The notes under the pieces: model-generated
Databases searched by the model: none
The model's input: the letters and a program-made list of their open reading frames with translations, nothing else
What the model was told of the DNA's origin: nothing
Source: Raphanus sativus
Lineage: Eukaryota; Streptophyta; Magnoliopsida; Brassicales; Brassicaceae
Assembly (NCBI RefSeq): GCF_000801105.2
Contig: NC_079517.1
Coordinates: 13,950,001-14,014,000, forward strand
Length of the DNA: 64,000 nucleotides
Direction: 5' to 3'
Shown: positions 23,682 to 38,673 of the stretch, one piece after another
How positions within the stretch are numbered: the first letter of the stretch is position 1
Layout: each line of letters starts with the position of its first letter
Made by a program: the position numbers and the translations under genes

Positions 23682-25252
23682 ATGTCAAAACATCTTCAAG
23701 AACCCGTAACCACTAACCCTAATCAGGTTTTAAACAAAGAAGAACAAGCAGCCAACGAGAACATGGTGAGCTTGCAAGCTGAGAGTATAGTGAACACTGT
23801 GGCTTTCCCTATGGTTCTTAAAGCCGCCTTGGAGCTCGGCGTCATCGACACCATCGCTGCTGCAGGCAACGGCGCGTGGCTTTCACCCTCCGAGATAACG
23901 GTTAGTCTCCCAACCAAACCAATGAACCCAGAGGCACCGGTTTTGCTGGACCGGATGCTGCGGTTACTCGTCAGCCACTCGATGTTGAAGTGCCGTATGG
24001 TAAAAAGCAGAGAAAACGGTCGAACCGGAAAGATGGAAAGGGTATATGCAGCCGAACCGGTTTGCAAGTATTTCTTGAAAGATAGTGACGGTTCTGGTTC
24101 TCTCGCGTCTTTGCTCGTCATGTTCCATGACCAAGTCATTTTTAAGACTTGGTAGGTGCTTCAGTGATGTATCTTACTTACTTGAAACTGGTTATTAGCT
24201 TACTAAGTAAACTGATTCACATGAAAATGTTCTATATAAATCCAAAGAAAATGAAAAACTAAAGGTTTGTTTCGGGGGTTATTTACTTTCATAGGACAAA
24301 GCTCAAGGATGTGATACTGGAAAGAAGAGATGCGTTCAGCAATGCACACGGCATGAGACTATTTGAATACATTAAGTTGGACGAACGGTTCGGTGAGCTA
24401 TTTCACCAGGCAATGTCAGAATCTTCCACTATGGTCATGAAGAAGGTCTTAGAACTTTTCAAAGGTTTTGAAGGTGTTAACACTCTAGTGGATGTAGGAG
24501 GAGCAAATGGCACCATATTAGGTTTAATCACATCCAAGTATCCTCATATCAAGGGTATTAATTTGGACCTAGCTGAGGTTTTAACACATGCTCCATTTTA
24601 TCCAGGTACAAAACTGAATAAATATTATTAAAATTTTGAATTGGAGTCTTAAACTTGTAATGTTATTACTAACTATAGGAGTCGAGCATGTCTCTGGAGA
24701 CATGTTTAAAGAAGTTCCAAGGGGAGATGCCGTCTTTATGAAAGTAAGTTACATATAAATGCTATTTTTATTAAAATAAGGTACATATAAATACTTGAAT
24801 ATAAAATTTGATCTTTTCGAGGATATTTAAGTCTGTCATTTCTGACTTCAAACTGCCTATAAAATTATTGCTAGTGGATACTACATGACTGGACGGACGA
24901 ACATTGTATAAAGATTCTAAAGAATTGTTGGAAGAGTCTGCCGGAAAAGGGAAAAGTGATAATTGTAGAGAGGATTACACCAGAAGAACCAAAGAGTGGT
25001 GACCTTTTATCTGACACTGTGTTCGCCATGGACCTGCTAATGCTGACACAGTGTTCGGGAGGTAAAGAGAGATCTCTTTCACAATTTGAGAACTTAGCAT
25101 TCAGTCATGTTTCATTCGATGTGAAGTCATTTGTTCTGCGTATTCATATTCTGTTATCGAGTTCCATAAATAGATGTGGCAATTGGAAAATAAACTATGA
25201 TTGGGTTGATAGTCTGAAATCAACATTACGAGCTAAATCTTATGATGAATAA
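23682..25252 (+). CDS. O-methyltransferase (COMT/IGMT type), frameshifted C-terminus
   Basis: SAM-dependent plant O-methyltransferase, dimeric and cytosolic in known members, close to Arabidopsis At1g77520/At1g77530 and the indole-glucosinolate methyltransferases. Exons are 23682-24151, 24295-24605, 24679-24743 and 24875-25252, all with GT-AG introns at the same places as in the intact gene at 30650. Residues: dimerisation region about 25-100, SAM motif LVDVGGANGT around 221-230, catalytic His286 in WILHDWTDEHC. The start is the ATG whose product begins MSKHLQEP; the open frame before it lacks the family sequence. Near 25100-25112 one base is missing relative to the family. The normal ending (FIRCE then VIEFHK and TAG at 25171-25173) is still readable in another frame. 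The actual frame instead adds about 50 unrelated residues to a stop at 25252. That may damage the active site, since C-terminal residues line the substrate pocket. Confidence 0.8.
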
Positions 25253-25972
25253 ATTGTGAGGGTTTTTTATTTGTTAGTGAATTTTATTGCATGCAGTATA
25301 GTTTTATGGTATTGGTTTGGCGATCTTAAGTATTGCATGGCACTAAGTTTAATAATGAATCTTGAAATCAATCATCTCTTCTCCTCTCTGCGGCTCTGCC
25401 TTAGTTATACCGATCTATTTCGTTCAAAAAAAAAGTTATACCGATCTATTTATCAGTGATCTTCTTCAGTTTTTCGGACCAACAACAACAAGAACATTGG
25501 CAAACCAAACCGATGTTTTTGAACAATCGCATACGGCATACCAATGTGATAGGGATGGGGCACACATCTACAGGAAATACGGAGAAATCAACTGAACATA
25601 ACAATATAACAATGAACATAACAATAACAAGCCAGTTTCAGTCGGGCTTTACACTATCAAATCATATAAAACTGTTGCTTTCAGCCCAATATAAAACAGG
25701 GCCTGCACTGTTCTTAGCTTATCTCCTAATCCAATTATTCATAGGACATATAAACTATATGTTCATCTCTCTAAGATGTGCATCATATATTGCACTCGTT
25801 AGTTATCCAACACTCTTCCAACTTGAGGAAGATGAAGATTTCCAATATACAACTTTGTCCAATAACTCTTAGAACTGTACCTGTCTGAATGTCTTTGTCA
25901 ACAGCTGTCAATAAATCTTTGCAAAATAATAATAATATATGTAGTTTTAAGTAAGAAAAAGAAAAGACATTA
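25174..25972. other. Spacer between first and second O-methyltransferase
   Basis: From 25376 onward this stretch is nearly identical to 59636 onward, marking the left edge of a segmental duplication. A micro-retroinsertion (CGTTC plus A-run, 25421-25433) lies between 18-bp direct repeats AGTTATACCGATCTATTT (25403-25420 and 25434-25451). The piece 25198-25289 recurs at 63545-63632. Open frames here have no recognisable protein. Confidence 0.6.
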
Positions 25973-27363
25973 ATGGTAGCTGAATCATTGCAAAAATGCA
26001 AACAAACAAAAAAAGTTGGACGTAATCTAACGGCAAATCAACTTCAAAAGCCCTTAAGCCCTTCTCCTAAACCGGTTATGACCATAGAACAACAGCAACA
26101 TGATTCTCAAGAAATGGTGGCCTTGCAAGCCGAGAGGATGGTTTACTCCTTGACATTCCCAATGGTCCTCAAAGCTGCCTTGGAGCTGGGAGTCATCGAC
26201 ACGATGGCTACCGTTGAGGACGGTGTGTGGCTCTCGCCTTCCGAGATAGAGTCTCGTCTCCCTACTAAACCCACCAACCCTGAGGCTCCAATGATGCTGG
26301 ACTGGATGATGCTATTACTCGCTAGCCACTCGGTCTTGAAATGTCGTGTGGTTGAAACGGGAGAGAACGACCAAACCGGAAAAACCGAAAGGGTATACGC
26401 AGCCGAACCGGTTTGCAAGTTTTTCTTGAAATCTAGTGACGGCTCGGGTTCTCTCAGATCTCTCTTCATGTTGTGCCATAACCATGTCATTTTCACGTCT
26501 TTGTATGTACTATAGACTAGTTAATAAGGCAAGAAAATTGCAATTACGTCAAGCCAGTTTACATATTCCTAATTAATACATTTTCTACAGGTCACATCTC
26601 AAGGATGTGATATTACAAGGAACAGATGCATTTATTCTGCCTATGGCATGAAAGTCTTCGATTACCTTGCTGTTGATGGACAATTCTCTGAGATGTTTGA
26701 CCCGGGAATGTCGGAATCTTCAACCATGTTCATGAAGAAGGTTCTAGAAATTACAAAGGATTCGAAGATGTTAACACTTTGGTGGACGTGGGTGGAGGAG
26801 TTGGAACCGTACTAGGTGTAGTCACTTCCAAGTATCCTCATATCAAGGGCATCAATTTCGACTTAGCATCGGTTTTAGTCAATGCTACTACATATCCCGG
26901 TAAACAAATTAAATAACAAACTTGGTATTATTAGTATATATCTTTACTAAATCTGTTAAAGGAGTGCAACATGTGGCGGGAGACATGTTTATAGAAATTC
27001 CAAGGAATATGCTATTTTCATGAAAGTAAGTATACATGTCTCTGAACTATCATGGTCTAAAACATTTTTTCTAACAAAATAAAATGATTTAAATTGATGA
27101 CAGTGGATACTGCATGCTTGGAAAGATGAAAACTGTGTTAAAATTCTCAAAAATTGTTACGCAAGTCTTCCAGAAAAAGGAAAAGTGATTGTCGTCGACG
27201 TGGTTATGCCAACAGAACCAAAGTGTTACGACTTTGCTTCTAACATGGACCTCACTATGGACATGTTCATACTATCACAACGTTCAGGTGGTAGAGAAAG
27301 GACTCTTCCTCAATTGGAGGCTATAGGTTGTGCTGCAGGCTTTAGTCGTTGCGAGTTCGCTTA
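25376..27363 (+). repeat. Segmental duplication, copy 1
   Basis: Nearly identical to 59636-62167. In the first coding exon only a handful of single-base differences are seen over 500 bp. The copies differ by a 451-bp MITE and flanking intron sequence in copy 2, small indels, and a break at about 27357-27363, where copy 1 loses 22 bp and then diverges completely. Confidence 0.93.
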
Positions 27364-27388
27364 TCGAAAACCAATTTTATATATGTAG
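25973..27388 (+). pseudogene. O-methyltransferase pseudogene, second in cluster
   Basis: Same four-exon plan as the gene at 30650: exon 1 to about 26502, exon 2 from 26591, then short exon 3 near 26965-27025 and exon 4 from about 27104. The conserved start codon is ACG (26030-26032) where the intact paralogue has ATG. An in-frame ATG lies 57 bp upstream at 25973. In exon 2 one base is missing near 26633 (GCATTTATTCTG against GCATGTGTTTCTG), which shifts the frame. Further single-base losses occur near 26750 (GAAATTACAAAGG) and near 27000 (ATTCCAAGGAAT), and the last codons are replaced after a 22-bp deletion near 27357. The first and second lesions are shared with the copy at 60233; the others are private. 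It cannot make a full methyltransferase. Confidence 0.9.
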
Positions 27389-28127
27389 TAGATGAGTCAT
27401 TAATAAGGCACTAAGGTTTTATTACTAATAAAAACATGATGAAATGGTACAAATATAAAATTACAGATAGAAACTCATGAGTTCTGTTTAATAGATAAAA
27501 TTTACCCCTCACTCGAAAGACTTTAGTCCAAAAGTAAAAAGATGTACTCCTAGTTTATGATACAAACATCTTTTCATTTTGGTGCAACTAAATCAATTTT
27601 ATCTATTCATACTAATCCTATAATTAATATTGGATAAGTCACATCAGGCTATAGATATTAAGGGTTACTTATGATTACGAAATCAATACATGGACAGCAC
27701 TTATAAAATTAATCGTCATAAACCATATACATTATCTATATTACAATATTAATATTTTGAAATTATAATAATATATTCTTAAATATAAATATATTACTGG
27801 TAGAAAATAAAGGAAATAACATATTGTTAGGATTTTATTATTGATGGAATTAATATTCAGTGCCGGATAATGTCTCGAAGTGCGAAGTGCGACCGCCCGT
27901 ACCCATGCTATTAGGGGCATAATTTTTCTTTTTTTTTTTCTCTAAATGACAAATATAAATTTAATTTAGAAACAAATAGATGTTCCTATTCTGCTATGTT
28001 TTATGTCTATACTACGCTTCCAGTTTAGTTCTCTGAACCAGAAGAGCATAGATTATAGTTACTTTGCATTGTGTCAAAAAAAAAAACCAAATAGATAATA
28101 TACAGATTTGTTAATTATATGTCAGTT

Positions 28128-28165
<38 letters not shown>

Positions 28166-28331
28166 TTAAAACAAATTATTAACAAGCCTCCATTTCTTTT
28201 TTGCCCTGGGACCTTTAATTACCTTGAGCCGGCCATGTTTACGTTACAAGACCTTAATCATCAACCATACGGGTTAATCACATTAATATACATTTTCTTT
28301 TTTTGGTCTAAATGTCAAAGATTTATACCGC
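27389..28331. other. AT-rich intergenic DNA
   Basis: No gene. It has a (TA)n microsatellite around 28136-28161 and several homopolymer runs. Nothing else is recognised. Confidence 0.4.
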
Positions 28332-28755
28332 TTTTTTTGAGTTTTACAATGTTGTGAAACACAACTTATTACAACAAAAGGAAAAACAGAGAAAATGAGA
28401 CAACAAAACAGAGCAAGAAGAAAGACAAAAACCGAAGAGGGGAAAATTAACTAAAAGGGGAGAGAAACCAAAAGTACAGCTCAAGAAGAAAATGAGCAAC
28501 AACTTGAACAGAGGACCGGGAGAAAGACAAAGATAGCAGCCTGTCACGCATAGCTCTATCAATCCCACGAAAGAAAGCCTCTCCAGTCAGTGTAGCGCCT
28601 TTGAAAATGCGTCCATTCCGCTCACGCCATAAAGAATAGACGATGACTTGGTCAACAGCTTCAGGACCGCCTTTGCTCGAGGAGCATGTGGACCTTGAAG
28701 CCGCTGGCAGTGATCAATGAGCGCATCCAACGAAGTTGGGGGAGACGCCATGAAC
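28332..28755 (-). mobile_element. LINE 3' fragment without RNase H
   Basis: The minus strand encodes the typical end of a LINE ORF2 zinc-finger region. PTSLDALIDHCQRLQGPHAP is followed, after one frameshift, by VIVYSLWRERNGRIFKG and MRDRLLSLSF, then a stop and an A-tail (T-run at 28332-28338 on plus). It is a different LINE lineage from the RNase H-bearing one at 3792. Target repeats were not found, so the edges are approximate. Confidence 0.75.
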
Positions 28756-29000
28756 CTGCCACAAAAACGAGACTAAATACATTTTCGACAACGACAACTA
28801 AATATATTTTCTTGGTTAATCCCTATGGTCTACAGATATAGTGTTCTGCTATTCGAGACAAAGTTTCACGTTCCCACTTTAGGACCTGTAGTTTTCATAT
28901 TGTTTAAAATTTGTTTTTTGGTTAATCCCAAAAGATGCCATACCCCATACGTTCGACATGCCATTATGACCACCGACGAGTGTACCAGTTTTATAATATA

Positions 29001-30132
29001 CTAGATCATGACCCGCTCGACCGAGCGGGAGTCAATTTTCTTTTTTATCTTTGTTTTTACTAAATGTTATATATAATCGCAATGTGTATTAATATAAAAT
29101 TTTGATAAATAACAATGTGTACTAATGTGTTTAAATAAGCAATGTGTTTAATTACTAAATCTGATTTTTAAAATTTATGATAACGTAAAGTAGATTTTCT
29201 TATATTATTTAAAATATATAGTGCTATATATTTTGTATTTTCAACATTTATCATACAAAACTTACATTGGGATATTATTTATATGAAATATGTGTAACAT
29301 AATATATTTATATATTATATAAACATATGCACATCTACACGGGTTTATTTTTAAAATATATTCTATATTGTTTAGTTTTATGTAGTATCGAGTTTGTATA
29401 ATTCAATTTTGTGTTTAAAGAACAATATCAAACTTTCGTATGTAAAAATAACACTTTGCAAGCGTGAGTTGTATTATTTTATTGTAACACAAAATTTTAT
29501 ATAAAACTTATGTTTTTGTACATTACGAAATTTAATTTTTAAAATAATTATTAAGTAATTTCAAAGTGAATTTTATCTCTAAAGTCTAATATATTTTGTG
29601 TGTAATAGTTCAAAGCATTTTCGATATATATTATATTTCAGTTTGGTTTGTTTTTAGTATTATTGTATAAGTATAATACTATACAATATTACTATTTTCT
29701 ATACAATATATGAAGCTATGTGTTATTTGTTTTAGAAAGTAGATTAGGCCCAATGTAGTTAAAAGAATAGTCATATCTTTATGTATATGTCTATGACTTA
29801 TCTACCTAATGTTATTAGTACTAATAAAATTAATATGGCCAATGAAAGTGTACTGATCAATTTAAAATGAATTGTATAGGGTAATTATAGTACAATTAAT
29901 ATTTTAGTATTCTTAGTATATATCTTATCTAAATCGACATGTAATAAATGTAAAAATCATATATGGAATATAGACAAAAAGAAGAACTGTATTTAAGGAA
30001 ATACATCAATGTAAAGTTAGACTATGGTACATATTATATATAAAGAATGAGACATTTAATTTAAATATATGAGGTCCACATTTAAAAATCCACCTAGAAA
30101 AAGTTGTAATGTTCCTGTTTTAATAAGATAGA
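29001..30132 (-). mobile_element. Helitron G (non-autonomous, 1.1 kb)
   Basis: On plus it begins CTAGATCATG with the hairpin CCCGCTCG-AC-CGAGCGGG, preceded by A. It ends at TTAATAAGATAGA before T, the inverse of a TCTATCTTATTAA start. The 5' end could instead be 4 bp inward, since both fit. Non-coding. Confidence 0.75.
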
Positions 30133-30551
30133 TATTTTTGAGGGCACCAAATAAGTTTTTTTTTTTGAACTTCCTCCGAAGACGAGGTCCAGACCATAAT
30201 AGCTTAACTCTATTTAGAAACACAGATTTTTTTTTTCCAACGGAAATCGAACCATAACCCCTTTAAACCTCTGTTAGGTGATTCAAAAGTTTTAGTCAAT
30301 AGGCGAACTATTTGTAAAAAGAATTTAAATTTGCTATTCAGAGCAACACTATTGAAAGTATCCAACATGGATTTTTAAAATAAATTAAATAAAAAAGAGC
30401 AATGATAAAATTGCTGGGTATCTCAAAAATGTGGAGAAACTCAGCCCAAAATATGAGATATTCATAGTTAAATAATATTATAAACACATATATGAAATAA
30501 GAACTCCAAGTTGAGAAACTTCTATTGGAAAGGCTCTTACCTCCAGTTTCC
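30133..30551. other. Upstream region of the intact O-methyltransferase
   Basis: No gene. It presumably contains the promoter of the gene at 30650. Two T-runs at 30160 and 30228 are visible, and no known regulatory motif is claimed beyond the TATA box listed separately. Confidence 0.4.
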
Positions 30552-30560
30552 ACTATAAAT
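30552..30560 (+). promoter_or_regulatory. TATA box of the intact O-methyltransferase
   Basis: A near-consensus plant TATA box (CTATAAATAGAG context) about 95 bp before the ATG at 30650. Transcription should begin about 30 bp downstream, near 30580-30590. That argues against the ATGs at 30571 and 30575 and for the one at 30650. Confidence 0.75.
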
Positions 30561-30649
30561 AGAGCAAGGCATGGATGTTGAAACCAAGCCTCTATTTTCC
30601 ATTACTTACATTGTTGTCTATCTTCTCCGTTTTCAACCAACATCAACTA

Positions 30650-32119
30650 ATGGCAAACCAACTTCAAAATCCCTTAAGCACTTCTCCGAAACCGGGTCTA
30701 ACCAAAGAAGAAGAACAACAAGATTCTCAAGAAATGGTGGGCTTGCAAGCCGAGAGGATCGTGTACTCCTTGACGTTCCCAATGGTTTTCAAAGCTGCCT
30801 TGGAGCTGGGAGTCATCGACACGATGGCTGCAATTGAGGATGGTATGTGGCTCTCGCCTTCCGAGATAGCGTTTCGTCTTCCTACTAAACCCACAAACCC
30901 GGAGGCTCCACTGATTCTGGACCGGATGATGCGATTACTCGCCAGCCACTCGATCTTGAAATGTCGTGTTGTTGAAACCGGAGAGAACGACCAAACCGGA
31001 AAGATCGAAAGGGTATACGCAGCCGAACCGGTTTGCAAGTTTTTCTTGAAAGATGATGATGGCTCGGGTTCCCTCAGATCTCTCTTCATGTTGTGCAATG
31101 ACCACGTCGTTTTCAAGAATATGTACGTACTATAGATTAATAAGATGAAATAAATGCAATTACGCCAAGGTAATTTACATATTTTCCTAAGTAATATTTT
31201 TCTACAGGTCACATATAAAGGATGTGATATTACAAGGAAGAGATGCATGTGTTTCTGCCCATGGTATGAAAGTCTTCGAATACATTGCTTCTGATGAACA
31301 ATTCGCTGAGAAGTTTAACCCGGGAATGTCAGACTCGTCAACCATGTTCATGAAGAAGTTTCTAGAAAAGTACAAAGGATTTGAAGATGTTAACACCTTG
31401 GTGGATGTAGGAGGAGCTGCTGGAACCCTACTAGGTGTAGTCATTTCCAAGTATCCTCATATCAAGGGCATCAATTTTGACCAACCACCGGCTATAGGCC
31501 ATGCTCATGCTTATCCTGGTAAACAAATTAAATAACAAACTTGATATATAGTTTGTATAGTTTGTATATTTATATAGTTTGTATATTGAAGTGTTAATAC
31601 TTACATTCTAATAAATAATAATCTCCTAAAACTGGTATTGTTATATATATCTTGACTAAATCTGTTATTATAGGAGTGGAACATGTGGCAGGAGACATGT
31701 TAGTAGAAATTCCTAAGGGAGATGCTATTATCATGAAAGTAAGTATTTATGTGTATAAACTATCATGATGTAATACATAATTTGAACAAAAAATTTAAAA
31801 GGGTAATTGATGACAGTGGATACTGCATGCTTGGAACGATGAAAACTTTGTTAAAATTCTCAAAAACTGTTGGGCAAGTCTTCCAGAGAAAGGAAAAGTG
31901 ATAGTTCTCGACGTGGTTATGCCAACAGCTGAACCAAAGTGTGACGACTTAGCTTCTAACTTGCGGCTCACTTTGGACATGTTCATATTAACACAACGTT
32001 CAGGTGGTAGAGAAAGGACTCTTCCCGAATTGGGGGCTTTAGGTTGTGCTGCAGGCTTTAGTCGTTGCGAGTTCATTTGCCGTGCCTATTCCTTATCTCT
32101 TATTGAGTTCCACAAATAA
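30650..32119 (+). CDS. O-methyltransferase (COMT/IGMT type), intact
   Basis: The only undamaged O-methyltransferase of the cluster. It transfers a methyl group from S-adenosylmethionine to a hydroxyl of a small secondary metabolite; the substrate cannot be read from sequence. Exons are 30650-31122, 31208-31518, 31674-31738 and 31817-32119, giving 383 residues, close to the about 373 usual for IGMTs. All introns are GT-AG. Dimerisation region about 30-110; SAM motif LVDVGGAAGT at 222-231; catalytic His287 in WILHAWNDEN; C-terminus CRAYSLSLIEFHK. The family usually has HDW there, so HAW is a variation that leaves the His in place. The start MANQLQNPL is chosen because it aligns with relatives and follows a good TATA box. 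An in-frame ATG at 30575 would add 25 hydrophobic residues but lies before the expected transcription start. Closest Arabidopsis genes by memory: At1g77520/At1g77530. Confidence 0.93.
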
Positions 32120-32905
32120 ATTTGAAGTTTGCAAAAATAAAAATCACTACTTGTCCCATGAATAATATGCATTAGTAAGATGCTATATATGTTTTGATGT
32201 TTATCTACCACAAATAAACAAGTATGGGTGCTCGTTTTTTTTTTTTGGGTTTATTTTTAACATTTGGCTATGGAGGTTAAAAAAATTGCTCGAGTTTTTG
32301 GTTTGTATGCTCATACATCTCATATATTTAATCGTAAAACCATTTTTTTTTTGACAACAATCGTAAAACCATTTTAAATTAACTCTTATTAAAAGCGAAA
32401 ATCACTTACAACATAATTGAATTCATAATCCCTTAAAACATATTCATTTCTATCTCAATTAAGTTTAAATTTCTTTTTGAAATAAACTCTACTTCAAATT
32501 TAATTCCAAAATGGTAAAAAAAAAGATTTACTTCAGAAATGAAAAAAATGCTAATTATTATTTTCGTTTACCATTCTATATCTACTCTAAAATAAAATAA
32601 CAAAATTAGAAATGGGCTTACGTAATCCATGAGTTTTTAGCTATTAGATCAACCCTTCAACGATTTGGATTGATCACTGAGAAAATTTCATGAAGTGTTT
32701 CAACTGTCTGCCAAATATTTCATTACGATCAATCAACGATTATTTTGTCAAATACAGACATTCAAAGACTTCTTTATTACAGTTTCCAGTACATCTGTCT
32801 CCGACAGATCTTGATTACAAGGTTCCGAAGATTACACCAACCAACAACTGACAATGAAAACACAAAGCTTAACAACAATGTTAAAAAAAAAACGAGTGTC
32901 TTCAT
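32120..32905. other. Intergenic DNA with a micro-retroinsertion
   Basis: No gene. Between direct copies of ATCGTAAAACCATTT (32331-32345 and 32360-32374) sits only a T-run followed by GACAACA, the inverse of the TGTTGTCAAAAAA tail of the LINE at 20637. The stretch just after the O-methyltransferase stop resembles the 3' flank of the copy at 60233. Confidence 0.6.
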
Positions 32906-33451
<546 letters not shown>

Positions 33452-33632
33452 TCATTAAGACAAGAGGCTTATTAACGATATCATAATTCATAATCATTCA
33501 TTTAAATGTTTTAACAAGAAAGCACAAATGCTTGCTTTGAAAAGGATAAGAAGTGACGAAGAATAACAGTCAGTTTTGAATATGTTCTCCGGTGATTAAG
33601 AAGTTTAATTAAACATACAAAAAGTGAAAAAA

Positions 33633-33704
33633 AGGTCCTACCGGGAGTCGAACCCAGGTCGCTGGATTCAAAGTCCAGAGTGCTAACCACTACACCATAG
33701 AACC
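33633..33704 (-). tRNA. tRNA-Gln (TTG anticodon)
   Basis: The minus strand reads GGTTCTATGGTGTAGTGG and onward to GGTAGGACC plus a discriminator T. It folds into a full cloverleaf: acceptor GGTTCTA/TAGGACC with one G-U, A-box TGGTGTAGTGG, anticodon stem CTGGA/TCCAG around loop CTTTGAA (anticodon TTG), and B-box GGTTCGACTCC. There is no intron. A run of seven T follows on the minus strand, a good pol III terminator. Confidence 0.97.
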
Positions 33705-33959
33705 TTGGATGCTTGGAATGTAACAATAAACATATTTATACGGGATAAAATTAACCGAGATTAAACAACCTTGATATTCACGTTTGTATGCGAGTCATGT
33801 TTAAAACCATTAAAAAAAGTTTGAAATCTTTAGATTCATCCATATGTTTAAAAAAGAATAAACATCACTCACAGAAAATCCCCTGCATACAAAATCTGGA
33901 AACAAAACAAAGAGGTGTTAAACCGTCAAAATGATCTTTTTAACCTAACAAGTTTTTCT

Positions 33960-35065
33960 CTTGACAACTCCCAAAGTTAAGCTAAATCGCATCCCATCTT
34001 TACTTCTTAAGCAAATCCATTCCGACTCTTCTCAGAACCAGCAGAACGCCCTCTGGTTGATGAAAGTTGGTTTTGATGGACTCCAAATAATTTCTTGCAA
34101 TGAAACTATCATTCTTGTGTACATTCCAACTCTATGTGTTACTGCTGCTTACACCCCTGTTTGTAGCAGCCACTTGAATGCTCGCTGTATCAATCAAGAA
34201 CTTCAAAGTGTTGCAAGCGATTGCAATTGTTTCCCTAACGAAGCTATTGTTCTCTGACAATTCCCCAGTTTCCCAGCAGCTTTTATCATGTCTTCATGAA
34301 ACACACTATCAAAAGTTTAGTCAGAACAAAAAGAACTGAGAATGAAAGACATAGCAACAGTTGTTTAGAGAGACCTGTTTTGATCTTAGGTTCTGTATTT
34401 TCTTGATGGAAAGACACATCTTGAAGAGCCTCACATTTTCTTCTAAGCTCTCATCAGAAGCAAACCCCTATTTTCTCACCTCTTCTTCTTCTTCCAAAGA
34501 CTCCAATCTTTGCGAAATTTAGTCTGTGCCTCTGGCTTCCATGGATTCGTTTTGAGAATCAACTTCTGTTATTAGTTCGTTAGCCTGTTTCCATGCTTTG
34601 CCTCTATCTTAAAGACAAAGTTGAGATTCTTTATATAAAAGATATCCGCAGTTCAGCTTTCTCAACCTCCATCTTCTCCAACTTCTTTTCAATCTCCACT
34701 TTATCCCTAACTATGGTTTCGAGCTCAAATCTAAGCGTGCTCTCCACTGCTCTGTTAACAACATCCTCTTCAGTGTCAGACTGACCCACGAGTTAGGTCC
34801 ACTTTTACCCGGTCCACCTGGTGTCTCAGGGTAAAGCTATAAGACGTTCATCACAAGGAAATCACCTATGAGATCAAATTTCAATGGAAGAAGTTCCATG
34901 AAGGTTTCTTTTGCAATCAATGAGGATGATCTCCATGACTCAGACCAGCAACTCATGACATCCATCACTCTTTCCCCTCCATCTGAATCTATCTGTATTT
35001 TCACTATTGAATCTCTTTTACTGCCTTCTGTCTCGAGATCACGGACCAAAACTATTTTTCATTAA
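33960..35065 (-). pseudogene. Filament-like plant protein (FPP) pseudogene
   Basis: The minus strand holds, in order but in broken frames, pieces of a long coiled-coil protein of the FPP family. These are an acidic Ser-rich MSCWSESW stretch, LIGDFLVMN then LYPETPGGPG, SDTEEDVVNRAVESTLRFEL with EKKLEKMEVEKAEL, then [20 protein letters not shown] and [10 protein letters not shown], and finally SEKSRNGFA. DFLxME and [13 protein letters not shown] words are typical of FPPs. Stop codons (for example near 34570-34640) and at least two frame changes break it. It sits between the GNAT and LACS9, where Arabidopsis has At1g77580, so it is the decayed syntenic copy and not a captured piece. The N-terminal half is absent. 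Confidence 0.82.
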
Positions 35066-35343
35066 AAAAGCAAAGATAATACGATATGTCATAGCAACTA
35101 TTATTGCTTCATGACAAATTGATCAAAGACTTGGCAAGCAATTTCAATAGTATGATAATGGTCCATGAAGTTGTATTGGCTTTTAAGTCAATAGCATGTA
35201 GATTGTTGGTGTCAAATGCAAGTTTTTGTGTCAACAGACTCTTTCTTCTACTCTCAAGCAAACCAACTAAAGAGCAAGACAGACAAGTTGTGTTTATAGA
35301 AAGAAAAAAAAAAGATAGTAGAAGACGAAAGAAAGAAGAAGAT

Positions 35344-38247
<2,904 letters not shown>

Positions 38248-38480
38248 CTGCAAGCAATAGAGAGAAGAGAGTGTACAGATTGGTTAAAAAGCAGAAGAAC
38301 AGTCTCTCAGTAAAGTTAGAATCTTTTTTTAAAAAAAATTTGATTTTGATCTGAGACAGAAAAAAAGTGTTCAACTTTTGAGAGATCTGAGGAAACTGAT
38401 CAAAGCCTTTTAAGAGAGTTCCATGAAAATTCGAATAACGTAATCTGTAATGTAGAAGAAGAAGAAGAAGAAGAGCTTAC
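38248..38480 (-). other. 5' UTR intron of LACS9
   Basis: On the minus strand an ATCACT|GTAAGC donor at 38480 and a TTGCTTGCAG acceptor end exactly at the base before the ATG. Leader introns are common in plant lipid genes. Inferred from splice signals only. Confidence 0.6.
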
Positions 38481-38673
38481 AGTGATCGAAGAAGATGAAC
38501 GGAGAAGCAAGTAGAGCAGAGAGCGGAGAGGTTCTTATTGGCGAGGGGTATTGTGGTCTTTTAGCGGAGACGTCGAGAGGACTGTGGATGAAGGCGGAGA
38601 GAGTCACGAAGCGAAGAAGAAAGGAAATAAATAATGTTTTTTTTTTGGTTTTGAAGTATTTTAAGGAGACCAT

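Noticed and set aside
25456..25872. 138-codon open frame duplicated at about 59700-60013
   Set aside because: It is conserved between copies only because the whole segment was copied recently. It has no motif, and the two copies differ in length.
30575..30649. Signal-peptide-like N-terminal extension of the intact O-methyltransferase
   Set aside because: The in-frame ATG at 30575 lies only about 20 bp after the TATA box, before the likely transcription start, and relatives begin at MANQ.
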